From assembly GCF_932526225.1 (NCBI RefSeq), contig NC_064039.1, positions 682,001-746,000 on the forward strand: DNA of 64,000 bases, in the 5' to 3' direction. This DNA comes from Nematostella vectensis (lineage: Eukaryota; Cnidaria; Anthozoa; Actiniaria; Edwardsiidae). Under the pieces are notes generated by a model. The model saw nothing but the letters and a program-made list of their open reading frames with translations, was not told the origin of the DNA and searched no databases. Each line of letters begins with the position of its first letter. Positions within the stretch are counted from its first letter, which is position 1. The translations under genes and the position numbers were made by a program. Shown piece by piece: positions 1-9,058 of this stretch.

Positions 1-226
1 GGGGCAGGACCTAAGTGGAGAAGGGGGGTGTGAATCGTGTGAGTTGCGCAATTAAAAATAAAAAGAACACAAAGTAATATGCCTGTTGCTAGAAATTTAT
101 TGTTAACGGCAAATAAATGGGATATTCAAACATTGTCAATGATTGTCTACGGCGTGTGGAAAGCCGGTGAACTTACATTTGCACAAAGCGGAAAACCCAC
201 AAATCCCATTGTAAAGGCTTCTAGAT

Positions 227-1330
227 CTACGCAGCGTTACTTGATTTGGACGGGAACAGGAGGGTGTGTTTGTTGCCCTTGGTGCCGAGTTTAAAGGCTG
301 CAGTGGAATTTTGCGTAACGAGGGGCCACCAGTACTTTCTTGGGGGAATGTCCAGGGCGATAAGGGTGTAAGTACGCAGCTGCGAGGCTTTGAGGTATCT
401 GACGGGAGGGCCAACAAGTGTGAAAGGGGGAAAAACGTACGCGTTTTCCCAGGGTTTCCCGAGGTTTTGCGAGAAAACATTGGTTTCTTCGGCTTCTGCG
501 CATGGGAATGGAGAGAAGAACCTCAGACGGCGGCCCGATAGGTCGAACATCGCGTTTTCTGGTAGGGACATCAGGTCGTCGGTATGGGGCCAAAAGCTGT
601 TTCTACTGACGCTTCTACTGAAGCTTGTGGGCTTAAAATGGTGTCTAGATCCGAGAGGGTGCGTGAGGGGGCGTCGGCTGGGTTGGCTTCTGAAGCAATG
701 TACTGTAACGAGATCGAAAGGTTTTTCCCGGCGGAGATCTCGAAGATATCCTTCGTCCGAGATCTTAAGGGATCTGGAAACCTGTCTGCCCCAGCTGTTA
801 ACCAACACAAGGTTATCTGAAAACACATCTACTCTGGTGTTTCTGTATGGACCCAGCAAGTTCTTTAGGGTTCGAAGGAGAGCTAGAGCTTCCTTTTCGG
901 CGATTGGTCGCTTTCGCTCGCTTTCGTCCCAATAACCCCTGGTTTCCGCTTTAGGCATCCCAGGCACAAAAAGGCAACCGCCCCATTTAAAATTTGAGGC
1001 ATCTGAGTACAAATGCACCTGCAGGTGAGTTTCGTCTCTCCATGATAAACATCCCTGCCAATTGTCTAGGAAGCGCCAGCAGGCGATTTCTTGTCTTAAG
1101 GCGGCTGTTAGTTTGACTTGGGTTAAGCTTTTTTTGGTGGCTCGGGCGATGGCCTGGTACATTTCATTGATACGGATATCTTCAAGCTGGAAGAGACGGC
1201 AAGGGGGGTATAGATTAAACTCTTGGGCCTCTACACATGGGCTCCCTGCGGTATGGGAAATATGGGCTCCAGGACCTTACGACCCTTATGGTGCAAATAT
1301 GGATCTCTTAAAAGAGTTTATGGTAATATT
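227..1330 (-). pseudogene. DIRS/Ngaro-like retroelement fragment (RNase H region)
   Basis: Read on the minus strand from about 1190, a reading frame holds an RNase H domain: YSDAS (first Asp), AEKEALALL (Glu) and FSDNLVLVNSW (second Asp), in the order expected for retroelement RNase H. Another frame continues with EANPADAPSR, and a third with LRFFSP and RKYWWPL. That succession is typical of the region after RNase H in DIRS/Ngaro-type tyrosine-recombinase retroelements (family knowledge). The frame changes at least twice, near 700 and 600, so this is a decayed copy. The reverse transcriptase would lie at higher coordinates and is not recognisable beyond about 1330; no recombinase domain is visible at the left edge. 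Class assignment is inference; an LTR element is a less likely alternative. Confidence 0.6.
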
Positions 1331-1379
1331 CTAGGCCCGTGGCTCTTGGCCAGTAAATAGGTATAAATCATGTGTTATA

Positions 1380-2195
1380 ATAACTCAAAATAAGGGTTTG
1401 ACAAACAAGTAAACAAAGTATATACGAATTTGAATAAGTCCAATATGAGACTTGATAAGTAAGCAAACCAGGAATGGTACACGACACTAGGAATAAGTAC
1501 AAAATATGGCTTGTCAAACAAGCCGACAAGTATGACAGAGTTTGAATAAGTCCGAATTGGACTTGACAAACAAGCTAGCAAGCCTACGATAGTTAAAAAT
1601 AAATCCAAATTGAGGCTTGTAAAACAAGCCGACAAATAATAGAGAATTTTGAATAAGTCCAAATTAGGGCTTGACAAAACAAGCCATGCTACAAGTATAC
1701 GAAAGCTAGGATAAGTTCGAATTGGGCTTGACAAACAATCCAACACGAGAGTTGTGAAAGTAAAACTTAGAGCTAGGCAAACAAACCAAACGAGCATACG
1801 AAAATTGTGAAAGTAAAAATTAGAATTTGATATACAAGCCAACGAGCATACGAGAATAAAGCAAACATAAGGGCTCTTGACAAACAAGTAATACAAAGTG
1901 TACGAGAGTTTCGAGTAAGTCAACATTAGGCTTGACAAACAAGCGACCAACGAGTATACGAGAGTTGTAAAAGCTAACATTAGAGCTTGACAAACAAGCC
2001 AACAAATGTACGAGAGTTTAGAACGTAAGAAAATTAGGGCTTGACAAACAAGCCAACAAGTGTACGAAAGTTTTGAATGTCCAAATTAGGGCTTGACAAA
2101 CAAGCCAACAAGTGTAAAAGGGTTTTAAATAAGTCCAAATTAGGGCTTGACAAACAGCCAACAAATGTACGAAAGTTTTGAATAAGTCCACATTC
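1380..2195. repeat. Degenerate ~53-bp tandem repeat
   Basis: The core GGGCTTGACAAACAAGCCAA recurs every 50-60 bases, followed by a weaker 'acgagagttt(g)aataagtccaaatt' stretch. The copies nearest 2195 are best conserved and the array decays to the left. TTGACAAACAAGCCAA-like cores can pair with each other across strands. It stops exactly where the virus-like copy A begins. Minus-strand open frames of 201 and 110 codons across it follow from the repeat and are not genes. Confidence 0.8.
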
Positions 2196-2800
2196 AAAAG
2201 CAGGGCTAGGAAGACTCGATCGCTCGGTCGAGGCGTTCGTCTACACAGTGCTTGGCGCGCAGGTGAACGTCCGTTTCTCCATCGCAGGGCCGGCGGGCCG
2301 GCCATGGAGGCGCAGGCGGAGTTCACGGAGCTGCTTGAAGACGCGATCATAGAAAACGACGTCGCTCAAAGCGTGCAAAGGTACCAGTTAGCCGTGCAGG
2401 GGGCCAAGGTGAGACTGAGTCTTGCGGTTGCACCAGGAGTGTGGCTGATGCCGAGCGATCTGGTGATAAACACTCAAAGCGTCGTGGGCTACAACAATAA
2501 ACTGCAGAAAGCCACAGACTCCATGACGCTCGGCGCAAACGAGATCAACACCGAGACAAAGCCAGTCGGTGCTCATAACATGGCTGGTGGGCATCCTAGG
2601 GTGCAACAAGAGACTAATCCGAGGATCGACCGCGAGGTGCGAAGCAAGGCCGTAGTGTAAGCAGAGGGCGCGGCGCCTGCCCCCTCTTCGCGTATGCGCA
2701 GCATGACACCGCCCGGACCGGGCGAAAAACGTGACCACACCGCCCTCAAGGCGGGGTTGTCGGCACTCGCGGTGGCCGCGGCGTATTGCTTGTTCCGATG
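2196..2800 (+). pseudogene. C-terminal part of conserved element gene (copy A)
   Basis: This is the 3' half of the gene seen at 27464-28735 in copy B, shared from the words AGLGRLDRSVEAFVHTVLGA onward. Compared with copy B it keeps about 120 extra bases (roughly 2515-2640), which copy B lost between short direct repeats (aaagc / gaagc). The first part here reads in one frame to a stop at 2658-2660. The C-terminal tail with a hydrophobic stretch (AGLSALAVAAAYCLFR) reads in another frame to a TGA at 2798-2800. The N-terminal half is absent, so the gene is 5'-truncated and frameshifted. Function unknown; the C-terminal hydrophobic segment suggests membrane association. Confidence 0.7.
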
Positions 2801-2902
2801 ATTGCTTTGCGTTCGACGGACCAGGAACGCGGCTACGGCTAGAATGAGCAGCCCCGCATTTTCGCTAAGGAATTTCACCGCTTCTCCTGCAGCCTTAAAC
2901 AC
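2797..2902 (-). pseudogene. Tail of coiled-coil/membrane gene (copy A)
   Basis: The minus strand encodes the same C-terminal membrane segment as copy B (LLILAVAAFLVRR followed by a basic tail). In copy B the frame ends with TAA at 28721-28723; here that codon reads CAA, so the stop is lost and the frame runs on. The rest of the gene is deleted: at about 2903 the sequence jumps to the capsid start region. It converges on the plus-strand gene ending at 2800. Confidence 0.65.
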
Positions 2903-2913
2903 GATAGCTTAAA

Positions 2914-4103
2914 ACTGCGATAAACTTGACCCCCAACGAACACCCAAAACTCCTCTGGGGTTGAAAGCCGAGAGAACTGTCCACCGGGTCACTCTCAACC
3001 CGTCGACGGCTTCCCCCGGCGAGACGCTATATGTGGCGGTTCCAAAGCTATCGGAAGGCGTCATGATTGTGCCTGGCTCCTTGAGGGTCAGTTTCGATCT
3101 TTCCATCTCGGGCCAAGCGAATAATTCCGTCGCAAACAACGTCGGCCGAAATCTCGTGAGCCGCCTGAAAATCACGTTTGCAGGAGAAACGCTCCAGGAC
3201 ACCAACCGCTACGATGTCTTCAAAACATATGAGGAGCTTTACCTGTCCAAGGTCGAGAGAGAGGACCGCCTGGAGCAGGGCGTACAGTCAGAAAAAATGC
3301 GCAAGCTTCGCTCCAAGGCTGGCGATAAAGCGACTAGTAACGCCTAGGAAAACGCTCTAAACGCCGCCCACCGGGCTGCTGACGGCCCACGGCGTATTGT
3401 ACCCAAGGGCGCTCTCCGAGGCGCTGCTCTTCGAGATCACGCTCGCAATGGTTGATCAGGTAGTCGTCGGAAGCGATGCTACCAAATTATCCTACGGCAT
3501 GAAAAATCTAGAGCTGGAATACGAAAGCCTGAGGGACGACAACCTCGCCCGGTCTGCAGCCGCCGCCTACCAAAACGGCACAACGTTCTTCTACAAAGTG
3601 AACCTCCACAAGACCTTCGTGATGAGCAAAGGGGCGGACAGCATAATCAACGAGAGTGTCCACCTGCCGCGAAGGTCTATGAGTGGTCTGTTGCTCCTCT
3701 TTGTGGAGCCATACACGGCAGGGGCTCGCGACTCTGAGAAGTTCGTGTACCCCGACATCAAAAGCGTCCGCGTTACAATCGACGGCATGCCAAACAAGGT
3801 CTTCAGCCAGGGACTACGCCTCACGGATTTCTGGAGGAAGGCGAAGAGGCAGTTCGTCAGTGGCAGCGGAGCGCCTAGTGTCAGCCCCGAGTCGTTCTAG
3901 TTTGCTTTGTGGATCGATTTTCGAACGACGGACGACAGTGCTATCCATGGGGGTGGCCTCCGATTGGTCAACACCCGCGACGGTGTGCATCTCGAGATAA
4001 AACGCACGGCAAGCGGCATGGGTACCGTAAACTGTCACGTGTTTATGGTGGCCGACGCCCAAATGAACCTTATAAACGGACAGCTAGAGTCCATACAATA
4101 CTG
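2914..4103 (+). pseudogene. Putative major capsid protein (copy A, broken)
   Basis: This is the gene immediately upstream of the packaging ATPase, about 390 codons if the breaks are ignored. The translation is rich in predicted beta-strand segments, for example VPGSLRVSFDLSISGQ, LVSRLKITFAGETL, YPDIKSVRVTIDGMP and GVHLEIKRTASGMG, with no membrane segment. Size, position before the ATPase and strand-rich character fit a double jelly-roll capsid protein of Polinton-like viruses; this is inference from context and composition. Breaks: the first few codons including ATG are missing at the 2903-2914 junction; an in-frame TAG at 3344-3346 replaces a Lys codon of copy B; about 30 bases are lost near 3370; and the frame is disturbed around 3845-3905. 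The middle (3397-3900) is better preserved than in copy B. Confidence 0.6.
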
Positions 4104-4119
4104 AGCACAGTAGTACGGT

Positions 4120-4713
4120 ATGGACCCGAAAAAGATCCCATTTAACGCTCTCATCGTGGGCCCGACGTCATGCGGAAAGACCCGATTCATAGTGGACCAA
4201 CTGCGCGGCCCTTTTCGGGGCAAGTTTGACTACATCGTACTCGTGTGCTCTACCTTTGTCTACAACAAAACATACGAAGGCTTCGGCGAGGGCGACGATC
4301 GTCTGTTTGTCGTCACACCTGAGGCGGGCCAGATCGACATACTGCTGAGGTTTGTCTCCGCTGTCTTCGAAGGCACTAATACGCTAATTATACTCGACGA
4401 CTGTGCGGCCTCAAAAGACGTAAAGAGGCGCTCTGATCAGCTCGTCAACTTGGCGTTCAGCGCGCGCCACGTGGGTATAAGCGTGTGGGTGATCAGGCAG
4501 CAGCTCACCAGCATCACGAAGCCGTTAAGTGAGAACATCGCGGCCTTGTTGGTCTTCTACACCCCGAGCAAGGCGGACATGAAAGCCATCCTGCATGACT
4601 ACCTCGCGGAGCTCTCAAGAGAGGATGAAAGAGTACATGAAGGCCCTCAAGACGAAAAAGTTCTCGAAGTTAGAGTTTCGCTTGCGTCATCCTTATACCA
4701 TCGCCCTAGTTGA
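4120..4713 (+). pseudogene. A32/FtsK-type genome-packaging ATPase (copy A)
   Basis: The reading frame starts at ATG 4120, 17 bases after the capsid stop. It has a Walker A motif near the N-terminus (GPTSCGKTRF, about residues 14-23) and a Walker B motif (LIILDDCA, about residues 90-97). Gln-rich 'WVIRQQLTS' follows about 30 residues later, where a sensor/arginine-finger region lies in HerA/FtsK-A32 packaging ATPases. The family pumps viral DNA into capsids. Compared with copy B, two bases are missing near 4620 (the Leu-Ser after 'AELS'), so the last about 30 residues are out of frame. Everything before that is open, making this the best-preserved copy of the ATPase in the window. Confidence 0.85.
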
Positions 4714-4780
4714 GCAATAAGCGCTGTAGGTCACCGCCCCACGAAAACGCATTGGTCACACTTGACAACACACGTGTACT

Positions 4781-5317
4781 ATGATGAGCGACGAATACTT
4801 CGAGAGTCTTCTTGAGGAGGGCGCCGCAGATATCGAGTCGTTGGACTGCTCGACGCAGCCGGCTACCGGAGGTAAGCAAACTGAGATAGCAGACGCGAGG
4901 GAGAAACTCGCGATTCTCGTAGCTTCGGGGAAGTCAAGAGAGATGGTAGGCAAGGCCCTGACTCACGACGACGTCAAACGCATGAGCGCCGAGGAGGTAA
5001 AGAAGTACGAGAAGCGATACGAGACCGCTCTAGCCAGCCGGACTACAGACGCCCTGGCAGACAGCTTCCTGGAGCTTACGACCAAGCTAGTAGGCATGAC
5101 GCTGCCGATAGACAGTGTGGTCGATCTTCACAACGACCTCGTGTCCGACTACATCATCAACAACGAGCTCCGCACATTGTGCGGAAGCCTGTCTCTACGC
5201 TGCGGTCGTTTGATGGCTTTAGCCGTGAACACCAACGGCGCTGACACGCGGTGTCAACACGAGGTAGCAGTCGCGGACTCACCAGATGGCGAGTCTGCCA
5301 TGACGGCTTTAGAGTAG
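4781..5317 (+). CDS. Conserved element protein, 178 aa (copy A)
   Basis: An intact frame begins with ATG-ATG at 4781 and continues to a TAG at 5315-5317. It is acidic and Ser/Glu-rich at the N-terminus, then alpha-helical: IADAREKLAILVASGKSREM, AEEVKKYEKRYETALASRT, and a C-terminal LRTLCGSLSLRCGRLMALA helix. There is no signal peptide or membrane segment. The same protein is present in copy B at 31224-31733, with mostly synonymous or conservative differences, so it was selected before insertion. It lies directly after the packaging ATPase in both copies, suggesting a structural or packaging-linked role, but I do not recognise a family with a known function. Confidence 0.65.
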   Translation: MMSDEYFESLLEEGAADIESLDCSTQPATGGKQTEIADAREKLAILVASGKSREMVGKALTHDDVKRMSAEEVKKYEKRYETALASRTTDALADSFLELTTKLVGMTLPIDSVVDLHNDLVSDYIINNELRTLCGSLSLRCGRLMALAVNTNGADTRCQHEVAVADSPDGESAMTALE

Positions 5318-5370
5318 ACGCTCATTTGAAAGCTTGCCACTTCTTCAGCAACCAAATAGTTGCATCACAA

Positions 5371-5899
5371 ATGGAGGAACCTCAAGGAAGTACTAGTGCT
5401 CAGCATCTCGCGGAACCTGACAAACAAACTGCTCGTGAACCTGCACGTACGCCTTCGGCGTTAGTGGAGCGAATCACGAGCCCCGAACCACCCGCGACCC
5501 GACCTAAACACCCTGGACGAGTCGAAGCTGGAAGGCGCTTGGCAAAGTGGAACCGACTTAACAGAGCGAGGAAAAAAGCTGTGCAACATGTTGAGCCGCC
5601 GGTCGCTAGCGAGTCGCAGGGACGCGAGGGCTATCATGCCGAAGGCACACACACCAGTCCCGGAAAGCAACTCCGCTTGGTCGGCTAGCTCGGTCATCGG
5701 GGTCGCTGGTCTTCTAGTGTCATTGATCGGCCTCTACACACGTAGGCGAGAGCTAGCTGCCGCGTTCACTCGTACACCCACAGCTATCGAAGGTACCGAG
5801 GACGTGGCTCCGCCCGCAAATGCACAGCAACCACCGCTCGACAAGCCCCGTCATGTAAGCGTCCATGTTTGGGTACGCCTTGTGCCACCCAGTCTCTAA
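5371..5899 (+). pseudogene. Basic/membrane element protein (copy A, frameshifted)
   Basis: ATG at 5371 opens a hydrophilic, Pro/Glu-rich and then Arg/Lys-rich N-terminal part (MEEPQGSTSAQHLAEPDK..., then a basic RARKKA region). A hydrophobic segment follows (VIGVAGLLVSLIGLYTRRREL, about 5692-5755), so the layout is a soluble N-terminus, one membrane helix and a basic stop-transfer. In this copy two bases are missing near 5645 relative to copy B, putting the membrane segment in another frame. After about 5838 the sequence no longer matches copy B, so the last residues here are junction sequence. Role unknown; a minor virion membrane-active protein is conceivable. Confidence 0.55.
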
Positions 5900-6245
5900 T
5901 TGCCCGTATCGCGGGCTACGGTATCAGACAGGACGAGTGTTTGGGTATGCCTTGTGCCACCCAGTCTCTTATTGCCCCTGTCGCGGGCTACGATGTCAGA
6001 CAGGACGAGTGCGCTCATCCTCTGCCCTACACGATGCGCTCCGCAGGGGCGGCACAACCGCGTCTCCGACTGCGTCCCTATGCCGCAGATCCCGCACGGC
6101 ACGGGGAGGGGGCTGCCCTTACGTAGCCTTTGGAGGTACACCTTGCAGTAGGTGTCCATGCACCTCTGGTCACACGTGTTTGCATGGCCGACCTTTAGTC
6201 ACCCGCAGTAATCTTTTCCGCACTTCATCCTTCGAATGCTCGGTA
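5860..6245 (-). other. Right-end segment of copy A: duplicated 72-bp unit and Cys-rich reading frame
   Basis: Two direct copies of a roughly 72-base unit (5866-5937 and 5938-6009, word 'gtttgggta-gcc-ttgtgccacccagtct') begin this stretch. On the minus strand a frame from about 6159 reads MDTYCKVYLQRLRKGSPLP, then CGICGIG and CRPCGAHRV. It has Cys pairs spaced as in small zinc-binding modules, and more Cys codons lie just upstream in a neighbouring frame (CGKDYC). It has no counterpart in the retained part of copy B. It may be the last gene next to the right terminal repeat of a full-length element, but it is short and probably broken. Confidence 0.35.
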
Positions 6246-6252
6246 TACTACA

Positions 6253-6935
6253 CTCAAGTGTATTAGGGCTTGGATCTTAAGCTAAAACAGTTGAAATTTT
6301 AAAAGTTCCCTTAAAGTAGGTTAACATTGCCTTAAATGCACCATTTTTGGTCAAAACATCAAACTCGGCAATGTTCGCTGATTAGTAATATTTTATTTTG
6401 AGTGATGACGTCATCCAGCCGATCACGTGACTTTTGCAAATCAATATTTCAAAATATTCTCCGCTGGTGGATACGCTATGAAAAAGAAAACATTGCATGT
6501 TTTTATGTTCCTTTGAAACACATCTGCACAATGATGTCTTAACCTGCAAGAAAAGTTTAGCCTTTCGGTCACAAATCAACATTTTAATTCGCAGCGGGTC
6601 ACGTGACTTAACAAAATAATTAATATCTTGTTAACGGCAGAGAAAATTATGGATGCTAAAACGCTATCATATGACACACATAAAGTCAACACATATTTAG
6701 TAAACATCTTTGTCCAAGCTGTTTTCCTTACTGGCGGAAAGGCAAAAAAACTATTTTGTCACGTGATCTATTGTGTGACGTCATCACCAGCAAGAAAACA
6801 TTACGAAAATGTTAAGGCCGTCGACTTTAATCATCTTGCCAAAAAGAACGAATTTAAGGCGATGTTAACAAAGTTTATGGCAAAAAGTTATATTCGATGC
6901 TAAAAGCAATCTACCCAGGCCTTAATATACTTGAG
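6253..6935. mobile_element. AT-rich MITE inserted in the terminal repeat of copy A
   Basis: This roughly 683-base AT-rich insert in GC-rich surroundings has imperfect inverted ends: CTCAAGTGTATTAGGGCTTGG on the left and CCAGGCCTTAATATACTTGAG on the right. Subterminal inverted stretches follow (AACATTGCCTTAAATG near 6325 against the complement of cgaatttaaggcgatgtt near 6850). Copy B shows the empty site: the bases on either side here are contiguous there at about 26082-26092, with CA present on both sides of the insert. Internal GTCACGTGAC-like palindromes and TGACGTCA sites recur at about 6408, 6425, 6600 and 6762. No transposase frame is visible. Confidence 0.75.
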
Positions 6936-7180
6936 CAGGACAGACGAGGGTCTAATTGCAAGGTTCCCACATGTTACCACACAAGGGGGGCCAGCGCTTT
7001 TTCGCCCCAAAGAGTCGCGTACCCGAACCCCGCCCGACGTAGATTAGCAATTGCCAATTGTTTATCTACCAGAACCCCGCCCGACGTAGATTAACATTAC
7101 CAATTGTTTATATACCAGAACCCCGCCCGACGTAGATTAACAATTGGCAATGACAATTGCTTTTCTATGAAACCACTCAG
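6936..7180 (+). repeat. Right terminal inverted repeat of copy A
   Basis: This stretch (plus 6236-6252 across the MITE) is the reverse complement of 25540-26096 in copy B. The inner part matches closely (tctaattgcaaggttccc... acacaagggggg). The outer part holds three units of about 47 bases at about 7025, 7072 and 7119. Each contains CCCCGCCCGACGTAGATTA followed by an AATTGGCAATTG-like palindrome. Copy A therefore ends near 7180, at the run of C around 7183. Confidence 0.8.
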
Positions 7181-7483
7181 CCCCCCCCCTATACACAAAA
7201 GGGTTATGCAACCCTCATATTTCGAGACCTTGCGGCATGATTATTCAATGAAAATAGTTTATTTTCTTCTCCTTTTTATACGTACATATCTTTTCTTCTC
7301 CTTTTTATACGTATTTAAAATGATACAATTTCTAGAGGGCGCAAAGAGCGGTTACTAGTTTCTGTACTGTATACTAATAGTAAGTAGCACACGTATGTAG
7401 TCACTAGTACGGACGCCAGCCCAGCGAAGTACAAAGAAAAGAGGCGTGCGCAAGCAGGCAAGTGCTATTTACCATGGTACACA

Positions 7484-7630
7484 GCGGCGTAGCCAGGACT
7501 TATAATAGGAGGGGGCCCAGAAGGGACTTTCAAGGCATTTTCTCCTGTATTTTAGATAATTTCTCATACATTTACTTTATTTTTGGCTGCTAAAAGGGGG
7601 GGCCTAGGCCACCCCCCTGGCTACCCCTGG
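7484..7630. mobile_element. Short MITE, ~147 bp
   Basis: The left end reads GGCGTAGCCAGG followed by a G-rich stretch. The right end, read on the complement, gives GGGGTAGCCAGGGGGGTGG. The interior is AT-rich with no coding capacity. Boundaries are approximate and I see no clear target duplication. Confidence 0.5.
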
Positions 7631-8845
7631 AAACTAGTAACTTCCTTAGTAACACTAGTTACCGAGGGTAAAAGCACAGGCTCGGTTCTTAGCATTAAGC
7701 TCTAAGTGTTTGTCCCCACAGCCTGCAAAGCCGAGCCCAGTCAATACGTATCTCTTATATATTATTGAATATAAACACTTTTTTATGTTATTTTTAACAC
7801 TTTTAAACACTTATCTACGAAAGTCTGTGCATATCCACAGTTCAACTGACGCTTTGTGTGTGTTTATTATTTAACGTTGTTTGTTGTTTTGTTTGTTGGT
7901 TTTCTTGTTGGTGTCTCCTGTTGTAAAACCTTGGCGCACTGCCATAGAACTATCTCAATTGCCCGTGGCGATTGAATTGAAATCTGTTCATATCAGAAAA
8001 GAAAATAGCTAATTAAATAGGATTTACATGTGGATATGGTCTAAATATGCTTATTAGATGTGAAAAATGATATTAGATTTTTTTTGTCTCCTAACATTAA
8101 ACTTTAGCGTTTTGCATTTTCTTAAATAAAGTATCGCTCTGTATTTCTCCAAAATAATTAGTCTTTAAATCGTTATGTCCAAATCTTTTGATCTAAGGTA
8201 TTTTTGCTATTTCTAAACTATAGTCACGAGTACTAACATCGCAGTTTACATCTCAAAATTTCAATTACTTTTTGTCTGTGTGAGCTTGCGGTTGACTTGA
8301 CGACGGTGACGTCACCTAGCGTACACGGAACGAGTGGTGTTGACAGGTGCGAGTCTATCCCGAGACCCGAAGACAACTAGCGCACTTTGTTGGCCTCCTT
8401 GGAAATTCAACCGGAACAATCGAGAAATCCTGTGTGTTGGCGTTTTGATAATTTGAAGGTTTCAGCTACGCAGAAAAAGAGGACCCGAAACTTAATGCGT
8501 GATAAGTTATCAAGAGATCAATGCCACTGACCCCGGTATCGATATTCACAGAAGGAAAAGTGCAAACAAACAGTGGTGGCTTAAAACTTCGGCAAGCTTC
8601 AACTACTCTACTTGCCAGGTCGGAGGATAGCGTGCTTCCGAAAATGCATGCAAGGCGGCGTGGGACTCCGTATGCGTACCGTTCTGCGATAACCTCAGCT
8701 TATGAGTAAAGCAAGTTTTGACTGGCAAGCCGCGGTTCTGTGCCTGTATTGGTAATAAAATACTAACTGTACGAGAAAGAAATAGAATAAGTAAGACATC
8801 GAGCTCGCAGTTAAACCGCAAGTCACAGGTGTGTGAAGGAGTAAC
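7631..8845. other. AT-rich intergenic stretch and probable 5' leader of the next gene
   Basis: Mostly AT-rich unique sequence without a convincing frame. GC content rises from about 8280, and 8290-8845 leads into the start codon at 8846, so it probably contains the promoter and 5' untranslated region of that gene. A 62-codon frame at 8521-8709 has no recognisable feature. Confidence 0.4.
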
Positions 8846-9058
8846 ATGGCATCGGTCGTGGAAACGAAAGCAAATGAAGACTCCGAAAAGTCTGAATTTT
8901 TAAACTGCACGAGACAAGGACGAAGAAATGCATTCGCAAAAATAGAGTGCGATTGTCAAAAGGGAAATCCGGACGCGACGGAACATGCTAAAGACTGCAG
9001 CGTCCTCGCGGAAAATGCCAAGACTCTTTGCGCTGAGGTGTGTGGAGAAAAAACTTAG
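8846..9058 (+). CDS. cAMP-dependent protein kinase inhibitor (PKI)-like peptide
   Basis: A complete 70-codon single-exon frame in good start context (GTAACATGG). The segment FLNCTRQGRRNAFAKI (about residues 18-33) follows the PKI inhibitory pattern: an aromatic Phe, a spaced Arg, then Gly-Arg-Arg-Asn-Ala-hydrophobic. In known PKIs the Arg-Arg-Asn-Ala core mimics the PKA substrate site, with Ala where Ser/Thr would be, and Phe binds a hydrophobic pocket of the catalytic subunit. Length (about 70 residues), acidity and absence of a signal peptide also fit. PKIs carry a nuclear-export helix further on; here VLAENAKTLCAEV is a weak candidate. Known members block PKA catalytic subunits and export them from the nucleus. 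Assignment rests on one short motif, so chance similarity cannot be excluded. Confidence 0.65.
   Translation: MASVVETKANEDSEKSEFLNCTRQGRRNAFAKIECDCQKGNPDATEHAKDCSVLAENAKTLCAEVCGEKT

Larger units (their letters stand above)
2196..7180 (+). mobile_element. Virus-like element, copy A (Polinton/PLV-type, degraded)
   Basis: This GC-rich block matches copy B (28251 onward) closely at base level, starting at 2196 (the AAAAGCAGGG word). It lacks the left part of the element and keeps, in order, the C-terminal part of a conserved gene, the tail of a minus-strand membrane gene, the putative capsid gene, the packaging ATPase, a 179-residue protein, a membrane protein and the right terminal repeat. It has lost the segment between the coiled-coil gene tail and the capsid start (about 880 bases present in copy B) and everything between about 5838 and the right end. 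A MITE sits inside the terminal repeat. The capsid plus A32-type ATPase pair supports assignment to Polinton-like viruses; no polymerase or integrase remains in this copy. Confidence 0.8.

Noticed and set aside
1375-1980. 201-codon minus-strand frame, Leu/Ser/Cys-rich
   Set aside because: Follows from the 53-base degenerate repeat; no domain or conservation.
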